Shown here: positions 1-7,020 of the stretch, piece after piece | How positions within the stretch are numbered: the first letter of the stretch is position 1 | Layout: every line of letters starts with the position of its first letter | Assembly (NCBI GenBank): GCA_903893815.1 | Contig: CAITNS010000016.1 | Location: 1 to 64,000 of the forward strand | Direction: 5' to 3' | Source: an uncultured Bacteroidota bacterium | GTDB taxonomy: Bacteria > Bacteroidota > Bacteroidia > B-17B0 > Aurantibacillaceae | DNA: 64,000 nt | Program-made: the position numbers and the translations under genes | Notes under the pieces: model-generated | What the model saw: only the letters and a program-made list of their open reading frames with translations | Database searches by the model: none | Told to the model about the DNA's origin: nothing

Positions 1-49
1 ACATTTGAGCATTAATACGCAAAAAATGGAATTTAGGTGCGGTTATGCC
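1..49 (-). repeat. attC-like site of cassette 11, truncated by window edge
   Basis: This is the right-hand end of another array element. It has the arm ATGGAATTTAGGTGCGG followed by the core GTTATGCCT at 42-50. The core matches, inverted, the AGGCATAAC core at 209-217 that opens cassette 11. The rest of the element lies outside the window, so the array continues leftward. Confidence 0.7.
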
Positions 50-209
50 TTCGTGTGTTTGTTTCAAGTATAGTTGCGTCTAGTACACAACGTTCATATT
101 TTTTTCTTTCACCCTACTCCAACACAGAAATCTCAAAGACAAAGTTGATAACACTACTCATACACAGAAATCTCAAAAACACAGTTGCGTTTAGCTTTCC
201 TACACATGA
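50..209. repeat. Gene-less body of cassette 11 with a 27-bp direct repeat
   Basis: No credible reading frame is present; the longest minus-strand ATG frame is only about 16 codons. Two copies of a 27-bp unit lie at 114-140 and 154-180 and differ at about three positions. The motif AGTTGCGTYTA occurs at 72-82 and 183-193, and a similar AGTTGCGT occurs in the palindromes beside the candidate attI (25619-25670). The cassette may be non-coding, encode a small RNA, or be decayed; the sequence does not decide. Confidence 0.5.
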
Positions 210-385
210 GGCATAACGGTTGCAAGCTAAATTCCCGTTTGGGTTTTGAAACATTGTCTACCGAAATATTACTAACAAAGCTAAATGTTTATTGGACTTT
301 TGCAAAGCGAAAATTAATTAATTGTCTACCGCTTTTGCAAAAGCCGAAGCCGAATGCCCAAATGGGATTTAGGTTGGGTTATGCG
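210..385 (-). repeat. attC-like site of cassette 10
   Basis: This is an imperfect palindrome about 170 bp long. The ends read GGCATAAC (210-217) and GTTATGCG (378-385). The outer arms pair roughly CTAAATTCCCGTTTGGG with CCCAAATGGGATTTAG. An inner pair of about 10-12 bp is built on TTTTGCAAA/TTTGCAAAA around 299-341. The short motif TTGTCTACCG or a near variant appears twice as a direct repeat. The same layout recurs in attC-like sites 2, 3, 4 and 9. The GTTATGCGT end matches the start of cassette 10. Confidence 0.8.
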
Positions 386-440
386 TTTGTGCTTTCTTTT
401 TCTTTCATGGCAAGTGTTTCAAAATTTGTTTGTCGTTCAA

Positions 441-1451
441 TTATTGCTTTTTCACTTTGTGCGTATAATCTATAAACCTTCCTGACGGTGAATGATAACG
501 AAACAGTCCATACCTTGCACCGACCCAAATGTTTCCGTCTTTATCTTCTACAATAGTCCAAACATCCATATCTGCAAGACCGTCTTTTGCTGTAAAAAGG
601 GTATAGGTTTTTCCATTGTAAAGACAAAGACCTTTGGACTCTGCCCTAATAATACCCGACTTGTTGACACCGCTACTGAACCAAAGGTTTCCCTTTTTAT
701 CCTCATAAATACATGTAACAACATTTCCGCAAATACCATCTTCCTCTGTAAAATGGGTAAACTCGCCTGAAGTGGGATTATAACGGCAGAGTCCATTGTA
801 CAAATTTGCGAACCAGATGTTCCCCGCTTTATCTTCTTTGATGTCCATAATTTGATTACTAAAACATCCATCAACTTTGGTAAACCTACCTTTGACAGTA
901 TCGTAACGGCAAACTCCACCGTCCCTTTCGCCAAACCAAAGGTTTCCTGATTTATCTTCTAAAATACATTGAACAGCATTACTACCCAGACCTTGTTCCT
1001 TTGTAAAATTGGTAACCGCACCTGAAACTGGATTGAAACGGCATACTCCCGAGCCATTACTGCCTATCCAGATGTTTCCAGCCCTATCTTCTACAATACA
1101 ATTAATATTAAATTTGCCCAGTCCTGCTTTGGTCGCAATATCGGTAAAGGATTTACCATCGTAATAACATGCTCCATTTTCAGTGCTGAACCAAAGTTTC
1201 CCTGCTTTATCTTCATAAATAGATTCAATGTTGTTATCGTTAAGACCATCTTCCTTTGTGAAATTGGTAAACTTGTCTGAGGCGGCATTGTAACGGTAAA
1301 CACCTTTGCCAATATTAGAGAACCAAAGGTCTCCGACTTTATCCCGTATACTGCAACGAAACATATATCCGTTTGTTTGACCGTAGAATGTAGTAATAAA
1401 AGTTAATAACAACAGGGTGCAAATTTGTTTATGTATGTAATACTTTTTCAT
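441..1451 (-). CDS. Secreted two-component-regulator-type beta-propeller protein (cassette 10)
   Basis: The 336-residue product begins with a signal peptide (about residues 1-24, ending near FYGQ). The rest is about seven repeats of roughly 40 residues with the signature EDKxGNLWF and F(T)xxDGL, which is the Reg_prop propeller repeat (PF07494). In Bacteroidota such repeats usually form the periplasmic sensor half of hybrid histidine kinases. Here no transmembrane, kinase or DNA-binding part follows, so this is a stand-alone propeller, perhaps a ligand-binding or surface protein. The length fits one propeller blade set. The ATG at 1451 gives a clean signal peptide. It is the only gene of cassette 10, with attC-like sites on both sides. 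The function is inferred from the fold only. Confidence 0.85.
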   Translation of the reverse strand: MKKYYIHKQICTLLLLTFITTFYGQTNGYMFRCSIRDKVGDLWFSNIGKGVYRYNAASDKFTNFTKEDGLNDNNIESIYEDKAGKLWFSTENGACYYDGKSFTDIATKAGLGKFNINCIVEDRAGNIWIGSNGSGVCRFNPVSGAVTNFTKEQGLGSNAVQCILEDKSGNLWFGERDGGVCRYDTVKGRFTKVDGCFSNQIMDIKEDKAGNIWFANLYNGLCRYNPTSGEFTHFTEEDGICGNVVTCIYEDKKGNLWFSSGVNKSGIIRAESKGLCLYNGKTYTLFTAKDGLADMDVWTIVEDKDGNIWVGARYGLFRYHSPSGRFIDYTHKVKKQ

Positions 1452-1520
1452 TTGTCTGTTATTTTATTTTAAAGCTTTAATTTCTCGCATTCAGTTTTAA
1501 GTTAGCGCGTCTTTAAGCAT

Positions 1521-1698
1521 TACGCATAACGGTTGCAAGCTAAATTCCCGTTTGGAGTTTGAAACTTTGTCTACCGAAATGTTTGTTTAAAGATAAATGT
1601 TTAATGGACTTTTGCAAAGCGAAAATTAATTAATTGTCTACTGCTTTTGCAAAAGGCGAAGCCGAATGCCCAAATGGGATTTAGGTTGTGTTAGCAGT
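1521..1698 (-). repeat. attC-like site of cassette 9
   Basis: The ends are TACGCATAAC (1521-1530) and GTTAGCAGT (1690-1698). The outer arms, the inner TTTTGCAAA arms (about 1611-1652) and the doubled TTGTCTAC motif match those of the site at 210-385. Its right end matches the start of cassette 9 (ACTGCTAAC, 2158-2166), not its own left end, as the cassette model predicts. Confidence 0.8.
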
Positions 1699-1732
1699 TC
1701 GCCGTTTTTTTAAAATACAATGCGCCCTGTGT

Positions 1733-2116
1733 CTAAGGAATTGAACTAATATTTATAAATGTGTCACTAGGGTTCACGTAATATTTTAAATAATAAAGGT
1801 ATTCGCCTGTTTTTATTTCTTTCATTTCTGTGCCACAAAAACCGCGAATCTTTCTTGTGTATATTTTATTATTGTCAATATATGTGCTCATTGAAACCAT
1901 TGGATAGCCGCTGTCAAAAGTCATTGATTTATATATAATAAAAGGGCTTGTGCTGTCTTTGTCTATATGGCCAACAAGCATACCATTTACATATAATGAG
2001 TCTACAGTTTTTCCAGTTTTATTATTGAATTTTAGCTTTAAATTCTGGCCAGTCACATTTAGGTCAACAAAGACTAGAAGAAAAAACAGGAAATAAACTT
2101 TAATATGTTTGTCCAT
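1733..2116 (-). CDS. Small secreted protein of unknown function (cassette 9)
   Basis: The 127-residue product has an N-terminal signal peptide (about residues 1-23, hydrophobic core FLFFLLVFV, cleavage likely after VTG). The mature part is about 100 residues, rich in beta-forming residues, with one cysteine (RGFCGTE) near residue 94. I do not recognise a family. It is the sole gene of the 0.64-kb cassette 9, and the ATG at 2116 lies about 40 bp inside the cassette start, a typical cassette layout. Export to the periplasm or outer surface is inferred from the signal peptide. Confidence 0.7.
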   Translation of the reverse strand: MDKHIKVYFLFFLLVFVDLNVTGQNLKLKFNNKTGKTVDSLYVNGMLVGHIDKDSTSPFIIYKSMTFDSGYPMVSMSTYIDNNKIYTRKIRGFCGTEMKEIKTGEYLYYLKYYVNPSDTFINISSIP

Positions 2117-2157
2117 TTTAATTGAATTTTAGTTTCTAATTGTGTTTTCTAACGGTG

Positions 2158-2342
2158 ACTGCTAACGGATTCGCGGTTTATTTCTGTTTGGGATTTGAAA
2201 CCGTTTCTACCGAAATATTACTGACAAAGCTATAATATTATTAGCCATTTGCAAAGCATGAATAAACTTCTTTCGCGGGAGCGACTGCTTTTGCAAATGC
2301 CGAAGCCGAATGCCCAAATAGAATAAACCGAGTGTTAGCTGC
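2158..2342 (-). repeat. attC-like site of cassette 8
   Basis: The ends are ACTGCTAAC (2158-2166) and GTTAGCTGC (2334-2342). This is a second sequence subtype shared with the site at 23469-23654. Its outer arms are CGCGGTTTATTCTGTTTGGG-like against CCCAAATAGAATAAACCG. The inner arms are ATTTGCAAAGCA against TGCTTTTGCAAAT, with a TTCGCGGGAGCGA segment between them. The right core matches the start of cassette 8 (GCAGCTAAC, 2883-2891). Confidence 0.8.
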
Positions 2343-2356
2343 TGTAGTTTTCTTTT

Positions 2357-2866
2357 CTAGTTATATAATAGATAAAATGTCGCTGCAACATAAATAATTA
2401 GTAATACAATGTCAATTATTGTTACGCGTCGTTCAGAAAATAAGTCCGTGTCGAAACCTTTGGATGGACAAATTAAGTCTTGGTGTTGTGTCTTTGCGCT
2501 AATAAACCTTAAAACTTGAAACAGTAAAAGTAAAATAAATGTATTTCTGAATCCGGTAACAGCTGAGTGTCCTCTCGGGAAAATTAAATTCACATTGTCT
2601 TTTAGTCGCCAATAGATGTATAAGTGAATTATGCCAACTGATAACCAAAATATATATACAGTTAAATTTCTAAGAGATTTATAATTGATGACATATAAAA
2701 AGAAAGGTGTCAAGAATGAAAAACCGAAAATTATTTCGCGTTGTACTGCGCTGTCTGTTGAATAATAGCAATAAAAACCGAGTCCAAACGATAACACTAA
2801 ATAGAGAATTACCGTGACTCTGTCCCAAGTATTAAGTTTGTCGAAATAGAATATTGGTTTTTGCAT
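2357..2866 (-). CDS. Polytopic membrane protein of unknown function (cassette 8)
   Basis: The 169-residue product has about five predicted membrane segments: near residues 15-34, 45-63, 70-88, 103-122 and 147-167. Charged residues sit in the loops, and no signal peptide or known motif is visible. A cytoplasmic loop of about 25 residues near 120-145 (AKTQHQDLICPSKGFD) carries the only cysteine. I do not recognise a family. It fills cassette 8 alone, its stop codon 15 bp from the attC-like site. It is probably an inner-membrane protein; no role can be assigned from sequence or context. Confidence 0.75.
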   Translation of the reverse strand: MQKPIFYFDKLNTWDRVTVILYLVLSFGLGFYCYYSTDSAVQREIIFGFSFLTPFFLYVINYKSLRNLTVYIFWLSVGIIHLYIYWRLKDNVNLIFPRGHSAVTGFRNTFILLLLFQVLRFISAKTQHQDLICPSKGFDTDLFSERRVTIIDIVLLIIYVAATFYLLYN

Positions 2867-2882
2867 ATTTGTCTATACTATT

Positions 2883-3019
2883 GCAGCTAACGGTTTCGGG
2901 CTTGGCGAAGGTGGCGATTTTCACCACAAATGTTAATGCGGAGAACCAAACTTTGATTAACCACAAATGTGTCTGCGGAGCACTGAACCGCCACTTTTGC
3001 CAAACCCGTGTTATATGCT
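2883..3019 (-). repeat. attC-like site of cassette 7, divergent short subtype
   Basis: This 137-bp element shares almost no internal sequence with the others but keeps the same plan. It has TAACGG...GTGTTA ends, a long stem in which CGGGCTTGGC and GTGGCG pair with CGCCAC and GCCAAACCCG, and an AT-richer centre. The cores are GCAGCTAAC (2883-2891) and GTTATATGC (3010-3018). The latter matches the start of cassette 7 at 5156-5164. Conservation of structure with loss of sequence is typical of attC sites. Confidence 0.75.
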
Positions 3020-3056
3020 GCCCTTTCTCTCGTGTCAAGGGTTACACGTCCAATTA

Positions 3057-3203
3057 TCATTTCTTTTTTGTCGTCTGATTTGGATTAAGTTGTTTGCCTC
3101 TGTTGCCCTCGTTTTGTGAGTTTTGTTTGTTCGTTCCACTTGTCCCTTTGTTAGAATTTTGTTGGTTCGATTGGTTTTGTTGTGGTGTGATTTTCTTTGC
3201 CAT
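3057..3203 (-). CDS. Asn/Gln-rich small protein, 48 residues (cassette 7)
   Basis: This is a short frame on the minus strand, from ATG at 3203 to TGA at 3057. The product starts MAKKITPQQNQ, contains NKGTSGTNKQ and GNRGKQLNPNQ, and ends in three lysines. It lies 10 bp downstream of the 276-residue gene and reads in the same direction, so it is the third gene of a likely operon. The composition is extreme (about half N, Q, K, S, T), with no hydrophobic core, so the protein is probably disordered. I recall NKGTSGTN/GNRGKQLNPN-type small proteins accompanying similar AAA+ modules elsewhere, but cannot verify this here. The biochemical role is unknown. Confidence 0.65.
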   Translation of the reverse strand: MAKKITPQQNQSNQQNSNKGTSGTNKQNSQNEGNRGKQLNPNQTTKKK

Positions 3204-3213
3204 TTTATTGATT

Positions 3214-4044
3214 TTAATTTGTGTCTAAATCTACTCCTAACTTGTCAAGTTCTGTAAGCACCCATTCAATTGCTTTGTCGTCTGAAACTTCTCCGCTGAA
3301 TACTTCTTGAACATATATGTCGCCTTTGTTTGTCGCAGTTGCAGGATAACCATAATTACTTATAAAGTCTGACCAACCCTCAATTTCTGCAATGGAAAAC
3401 ATAATTTTTCTCAACATTGATGGATGTGCCAAGCAAAAAGCAAGTTCAATCATTTCTAATGGTTGGTCTGCCTTTTTAATAGTTACATCAGCTTCTAACC
3501 AACCGTATTCCTTGTTATTTCCTCCTCTGTAATGTCTGCTTTCTTGTCTTGATACTGCCCAATTGCAAACTACTTCTGCTCTGTGTCCAGCATATTCAAT
3601 CGCATCTATTAAAGCACATATCATTGCACCTCGTTGAATTATAGTTTCGGGTGTTATAGCTGCTGAAAATGAAATTGAACAAACTATTGTAAATATTTTT
3701 CCTGGGTAGTTTCGTTCCTCATTTACTCTTGAAATGAAACATTCAGGGTCGTTTGCTAAATAGCTACCAACATCAACATTGTAGCCGGAAATTGCGAATA
3801 CCTGTTGATGTCTTAAAACTTTTTCTGCAATAAATGGGCTAATCTTCGCTTGATATTTTTCAACTTCTCGTAATCCTTCTTTCCAACCTTTCAACGCTAA
3901 ACTTTTTGCTTCGTTCCAAGACAAGCCGCCCGACCAACGGTCGGCAGTTTGTCTTGAACTTTTGTGATATGCGTTGCTTTCTTGCATCGCATATTTCCAA
4001 AACTTGTGCAAGTCCTCAAAAACAATATGCTTATTAATTGTCAT
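3214..4044 (-). CDS. Partner protein of AAA+ ATPase, possibly DUF7192/VWA-like (cassette 7)
   Basis: The 276-residue product has no signal peptide or membrane segment. An N-terminal helical part (about residues 1-95, W-rich: FWKYAMQES, RWSGGLSW) precedes an alpha/beta part (about 100-276). There, segments such as IFTIVCSISFSAA and GAMICALIDAIEYAGHRAEVV look like the strands and helices of a von Willebrand A-type fold. Its start overlaps the stop of the MoxR-like ATPase gene by 11 bp, so the two are translationally linked. MoxR-type ATPases usually work with a VWA protein on a target complex, which fits. The family name is from memory; cytoplasmic location and partnership are inference. Confidence 0.6.
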   Translation of the reverse strand: MTINKHIVFEDLHKFWKYAMQESNAYHKSSRQTADRWSGGLSWNEAKSLALKGWKEGLREVEKYQAKISPFIAEKVLRHQQVFAISGYNVDVGSYLANDPECFISRVNEERNYPGKIFTIVCSISFSAAITPETIIQRGAMICALIDAIEYAGHRAEVVCNWAVSRQESRHYRGGNNKEYGWLEADVTIKKADQPLEMIELAFCLAHPSMLRKIMFSIAEIEGWSDFISNYGYPATATNKGDIYVQEVFSGEVSDDKAIEWVLTELDKLGVDLDTN

Positions 4045-5107
4045 CTTCGTCCTCGTCTGGGTTGTATTCGTAATTTTCTAAATTCTCTAAAATTGTGCTG
4101 ATTGTTGAAATGTCTAAACCTTTCCAAATTACAGATTTCTCAACTGCTTTTCTCTCGATTCCTTTGGCTAAAAGTTTTGAACCAAATATTGAAGCTCTCG
4201 GGCTTACAACGTGTCTTATTTTTAGTTCTGCAATAGCTTTTCTAACTTCTTGAACAAAGTCCACCCACTCGTCATTGCCTGCCAATTCTCTTTCTAAATT
4301 TTCATCAAATTTCCAGTCTAAAAAAACAAAACGGTCAAGTGAAGCCGCATCAAGTTGATTTCTTCCTATGTATTGTCTGTCTGCACCTTGCCCAAAAGTA
4401 TTAGCGGCTGCAATGCAATAAAAATCTTTGTGTCTTAGGATACGCTTGTCGGGAAAGTCCATATAGTCGTTTGCAAGAGCAGCATTAAATGCTAAAACCG
4501 CTTGCGGATAACTTGCGTCAATTTCGTCAAAAAGAAAAAGTCCACCTTTTTCAAATGCTTCTCTGAATTCCGTTGAAATATATTCACCACTTGCACTTTT
4601 AAAACCTGTCAACTTAAACTCACTTGCAATTGCACCTGTAAAATGAAAAGGTATGTCAAGAGCCTTTGCACAATTAAAAGCGGCAGTTGTCTTGCCAGAA
4701 CCAGCAGGTCCAACTAAATAAACATTCAGTTTTGTAGATAAAATTTGAAGTAAATTTTCAAATTGTTTATGCTGTTTTCCTAAATCGTTAGGTTTTTTAT
4801 TATCAACTTTTACGATAACATCAACAGGTCTTCTACTTTTAAGACTTTCAATGTCTTCTTTAATTTTCTTTAACTCGTCAGTCAAGTTACCTTCGTTGCT
4901 ACCAAGGCGGCTGGCAATTGATAAAACTTTTTCTTCAATTGCTTTTAGCTCTTCTTTTATATCCTCGTCTGCTTTTTCCCATTCTTCATTTTCAACATCT
5001 ATCTCAAAGGTCGGAACAACCTCTTGAATAATATTATAAACATTTCTTTCCAATGGATTATCGGGAAGACTTGGGTTTCTTGGTTTGATTATTTTTCCTT
5101 TACTCAT
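4034..5107 (-). CDS. AAA+ ATPase, MoxR/dynein-related (AAA_5) type (cassette 7)
   Basis: The 357-residue product has a coiled-coil N-terminus (about residues 40-95, E/K-rich) followed by one AAA+ module. The module contains Walker A GPAGSGKTTAAF (about 134-145), Walker B LFLFDEIDA (about 190-198), a sensor-1-like AAANTFGQG (about 233-241) and an arginine-rich C-terminal lid (RHVVSPRAS). The arrangement matches MoxR/CobS-like chaperone ATPases. It is the first gene of a three-gene operon with the 276-residue partner and the 48-residue protein, all inside cassette 7. The role is probably ATP-driven remodelling of an unknown target. Defence or stress functions are known for some MoxR-VWA pairs but are not shown here. 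Confidence 0.85.
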   Translation of the reverse strand: MSKGKIIKPRNPSLPDNPLERNVYNIIQEVVPTFEIDVENEEWEKADEDIKEELKAIEEKVLSIASRLGSNEGNLTDELKKIKEDIESLKSRRPVDVIVKVDNKKPNDLGKQHKQFENLLQILSTKLNVYLVGPAGSGKTTAAFNCAKALDIPFHFTGAIASEFKLTGFKSASGEYISTEFREAFEKGGLFLFDEIDASYPQAVLAFNAALANDYMDFPDKRILRHKDFYCIAAANTFGQGADRQYIGRNQLDAASLDRFVFLDWKFDENLERELAGNDEWVDFVQEVRKAIAELKIRHVVSPRASIFGSKLLAKGIERKAVEKSVIWKGLDISTISTILENLENYEYNPDEDEDDN

Positions 5108-5155
5108 TTGTCAATTATTGTCTGTTAATGTTTGCACTGTCGGTTCGGTAGGGTT

Positions 5156-5335
5156 GCATATAACGTTTTGGAGCTAAAAGAAGTGCGGCATTGAAACCGT
5201 TTCTAACCGAAAAGCTTTTTTAAAGATACTATGTTTGTGGACATTTGCAAAGAAAAATAAATGTCTTTCGCGAAGCGACCTTATTTGCAAATGCTTATAC
5301 TAATGCTAGCATTTTTTTTAGGTACTGTTATGTGA
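5156..5335 (-). repeat. attC-like site of cassette 6
   Basis: The ends are GCATATAAC (5156-5164) and GTTATGTGA (5327-5335). It is a third sequence subtype shared with the site at 5987-6166, opening ACGTTTTGGAGCTA. The inner arms are ATTTGCAAA (about 5243) and TTTGCAAAT (about 5283), around CTTTCGCGAAGCGAC. The right core matches the start of cassette 6 (CACATAAC, 5987-5994). Confidence 0.8.
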
Positions 5336-5361
5336 TCGCCGTTTTCTTTGAAACAACAATA

Positions 5362-5949
5362 TCACCATTTCTTCCAAGCTTTGTGATTTACCGGATTGCT
5401 TTTTGAGTAAAACACATTTACCGAATCGCCTACATCTAAATTGTCCGCTTTCATATAGTCTGTATACTGATGACCAGATTGGTCAAAAAACATATATGTC
5501 TTACGTTCTCCTATATCATTTTTTCTATGACTGGAAGAAATGACTACACCAGATGTTGTAATTCCATCTTTGGTCACTACAGAATCAAGATAAATTGCAG
5601 GAAGAACATTCCACAAATAGGCTCCTAAACAAACAAATAAACAGGTAAATAAAGCAGTCAATTTAAATGCTGTAGTTTTCCTTGCTATTGCTAATTCCTC
5701 TTTATTCAATTCCTCTTTGTTTCTCATTTTTAATAGCATTGTTATTTGTGGAGGAGTCTCTGCATTTCGGTCATCAGGAAATATATTGCAAAAAATATAA
5801 TAGAAAGAATAAATTGAGGAGCCAAAAGCTAAGCTAACAACTATCATAAATAGAATAGTCCCCATTTTCCAAGTTGGATTAATCACGACAATTAAAGTTG
5901 TCATAATTATTATTGTCAATGGGATAATTATATTTTTTATGAATTTCAT
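5362..5949 (-). CDS. Membrane protein with DUF3592-like C-terminal domain (cassette 6)
   Basis: The 195-residue product has three predicted membrane segments (about residues 7-24, 28-50 and 95-115). A soluble C-terminal part of about 75 residues follows, containing TSGVVISSSHRK, an aromatic stretch YMFFDQSG, and VGDSVNVFYSKSNP. The last pattern (a G/D-S-V-x-V-x-Y-x-x-x-N-P strand) is typical of DUF3592-like domains in small membrane proteins. The ATG at 5949 gives a good first membrane helix. It is the only gene in cassette 6. Function is unknown; the topology suggests an inner-membrane anchor with an extracytoplasmic beta-rich domain. Confidence 0.7.
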   Translation of the reverse strand: MKFIKNIIIPLTIIIMTTLIVVINPTWKMGTILFMIVVSLAFGSSIYSFYYIFCNIFPDDRNAETPPQITMLLKMRNKEELNKEELAIARKTTAFKLTALFTCLFVCLGAYLWNVLPAIYLDSVVTKDGITTSGVVISSSHRKNDIGERKTYMFFDQSGHQYTDYMKADNLDVGDSVNVFYSKSNPVNHKAWKKW

Positions 5950-5986
5950 TTCGTTCGGTTTCTATGCGGTTATTTTTCTACGGTGA

Positions 5987-6166
5987 CACATAACGTTTTG
6001 GAGCTACCAGTAGTGCGGTTTGTAACCGTTGTCTACCGAAATGCTACTAACAAAGATACTATGTTCATGGACTTTTGCAAAGCGAAAATAATTGTCTTTC
6101 GCGGAGCGACCGCTTTTGCAAAAGCTTTGTTGTCCGCCCGCATTACTGGTAGGTGCTGTTACCTGA
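5987..6166 (-). repeat. attC-like site of cassette 5
   Basis: The ends are CACATAAC (5987-5994) and GTTACCTGA (6158-6166). Arms: GGAGCTACCAGTAGTGCGG pairs with CCGCATTACTGGTAGG, a strong stem. The inner arms are ACTTTTGCAAAGCG and CGCTTTTGCAAAAG. The right core GTTACCTG matches the start of cassette 5 at 9549-9557, and complementarity resumes further out (CCAGCC/GGCTGG). Confidence 0.85.
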
Positions 6167-6372
6167 TGCCAGCCACATTTTTTGAGAAACGTACCAATAG
6201 AACACAATGTATATTATTAAGTACTAATATGTCTGACAGAAACCGAATGCCACCTATTAGCAATTTGGAAAATTGCCAGAGCGTAAGCAAAGTTTACAAG
6301 CTTTTTTGCAAAATTAGGATTGCAGGGCTGATTTGTGCGTTTTGCAAATGGGCTTGGAAACTTAGGGGAGCA
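6167..6372. repeat. Cassette 3'-tail repeat, copy 1 (family B)
   Basis: This stretch is closely similar to 9725-9925. Shared blocks include GCCAGCC followed by a TGAGAAA segment, AATATGTCT, CAATTTGGAAAATTGCC, TTTACAAGCTTTTTTGCAAAAT and GATTGCAGGGCTGATTT. Both copies lie immediately next to an attC-like site, at the 3' ends of cassettes 5 and 4. No convincing gene is present in either copy. It may be an extended cassette end or the remnant of an older attC-like element (TTTGCAAAA arms are visible). Confidence 0.65.
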
Positions 6373-6385
6373 AATAAACGTTGGT

Positions 6386-6739
6386 CTACTTACTATTTTT
6401 GTGTCCGTTGATGATTTTAACGATCTCACTTAACTGGTCTAAGGGAATTGTTTTGATTGTGTCTTGCCAGTTTAGGTCGGTATTTTGTTTCTTTAACCTA
6501 GTTATAGGATGGGTGTCTGCTAATTTCTCATTGCGGTTAGGTGTCCAAACAAGTAAGTCGTTTGGTGTACAGTTGAGTAAGGAACAAAGCTTGTCGATGT
6601 GACTTAACCTAAATGTAACTGTCTTAGCATTAAGAAGGTTGTGAGCAGTATATGACGGAAAGCCTGCACTTGTGAGGTAAGAGAAGGGTTTATCAATACC
6701 GCGTGCTTTAAAAATGGGTTGTAGGTTGAGAGATAACAT
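6386..6739 (-). CDS. XRE/Cro-type helix-turn-helix regulator (cassette 5)
   Basis: The 117-residue product has a Cro/C1-type helix-turn-helix in its first 70 residues. FSYLTSAGFPSYTAHNLL corresponds to helices 2-3, and LSHIDKLCSLLNCTPNDLLVW is the characteristic C-terminal helix of the HTH_26/XRE fold. Residues 70-117 form a charged tail (DQLSEIVKIING). It is probably a DNA-binding transcriptional regulator. It lies last in the minus-strand series of cassette 5, separated from the upstream gene by a 21-bp-period repeat tract that could hold its operator. Regulation of the neighbouring repeats or genes is inference. Confidence 0.75.
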   Translation of the reverse strand: MLSLNLQPIFKARGIDKPFSYLTSAGFPSYTAHNLLNAKTVTFRLSHIDKLCSLLNCTPNDLLVWTPNRNEKLADTHPITRLKKQNTDLNWQDTIKTIPLDQLSEIVKIINGHKNSK

Positions 6740-6746
6740 ATTGCAG

Positions 6747-6956
6747 TCGCTAAAAATTAAAACGCAGGTTAAAGATATTAAAAATCCTATTCAAATACTT
6801 AAAATGCAGGAGAAAAAAGTTAAAATGCAGTAAGTAGTTCTTAAAACGCATATTAAAGAACTTAAAATGCATAATCAAAAAGTTAAAACGCCATATAAAA
6901 AAATTAAAACTCCTATTAAAAAAGTTAAAACACCTATTGAAGTACTTAAAAATAGA
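6747..6956. repeat. Ten tandem 21-bp degenerate repeats upstream of the XRE gene
   Basis: Ten consecutive 21-bp units are visible, each with an invariant TTAAAA near the middle, often followed by TGCA, CGCA or CTCCT (for example ATTAAAGAACTTAAAATGCAT). The tract sits directly upstream of the XRE gene start. In the plus strand the units read as seven-residue repeats such as KKIKTPI KKVKTPI, with one in-frame stop after unit 4 and no good start codon. It may be an iteron-like DNA-binding array of two helical turns per unit, or a decayed heptad-coding gene. The remaining 6957-7020 shows nothing further. Confidence 0.7.
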
Positions 6957-7020
6957 AAAGATGATTTAATTTAAGGGTTTTAGGAAAATGAACCTAAATT
7001 AAAAACATAAATTAATAAGA

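Noticed and set aside
548-1312. Second-frame minus-strand frames inside the propeller gene
   Set aside because: They are shadows of the repetitive Reg_prop gene; the real frame has the signal peptide and repeat signature.
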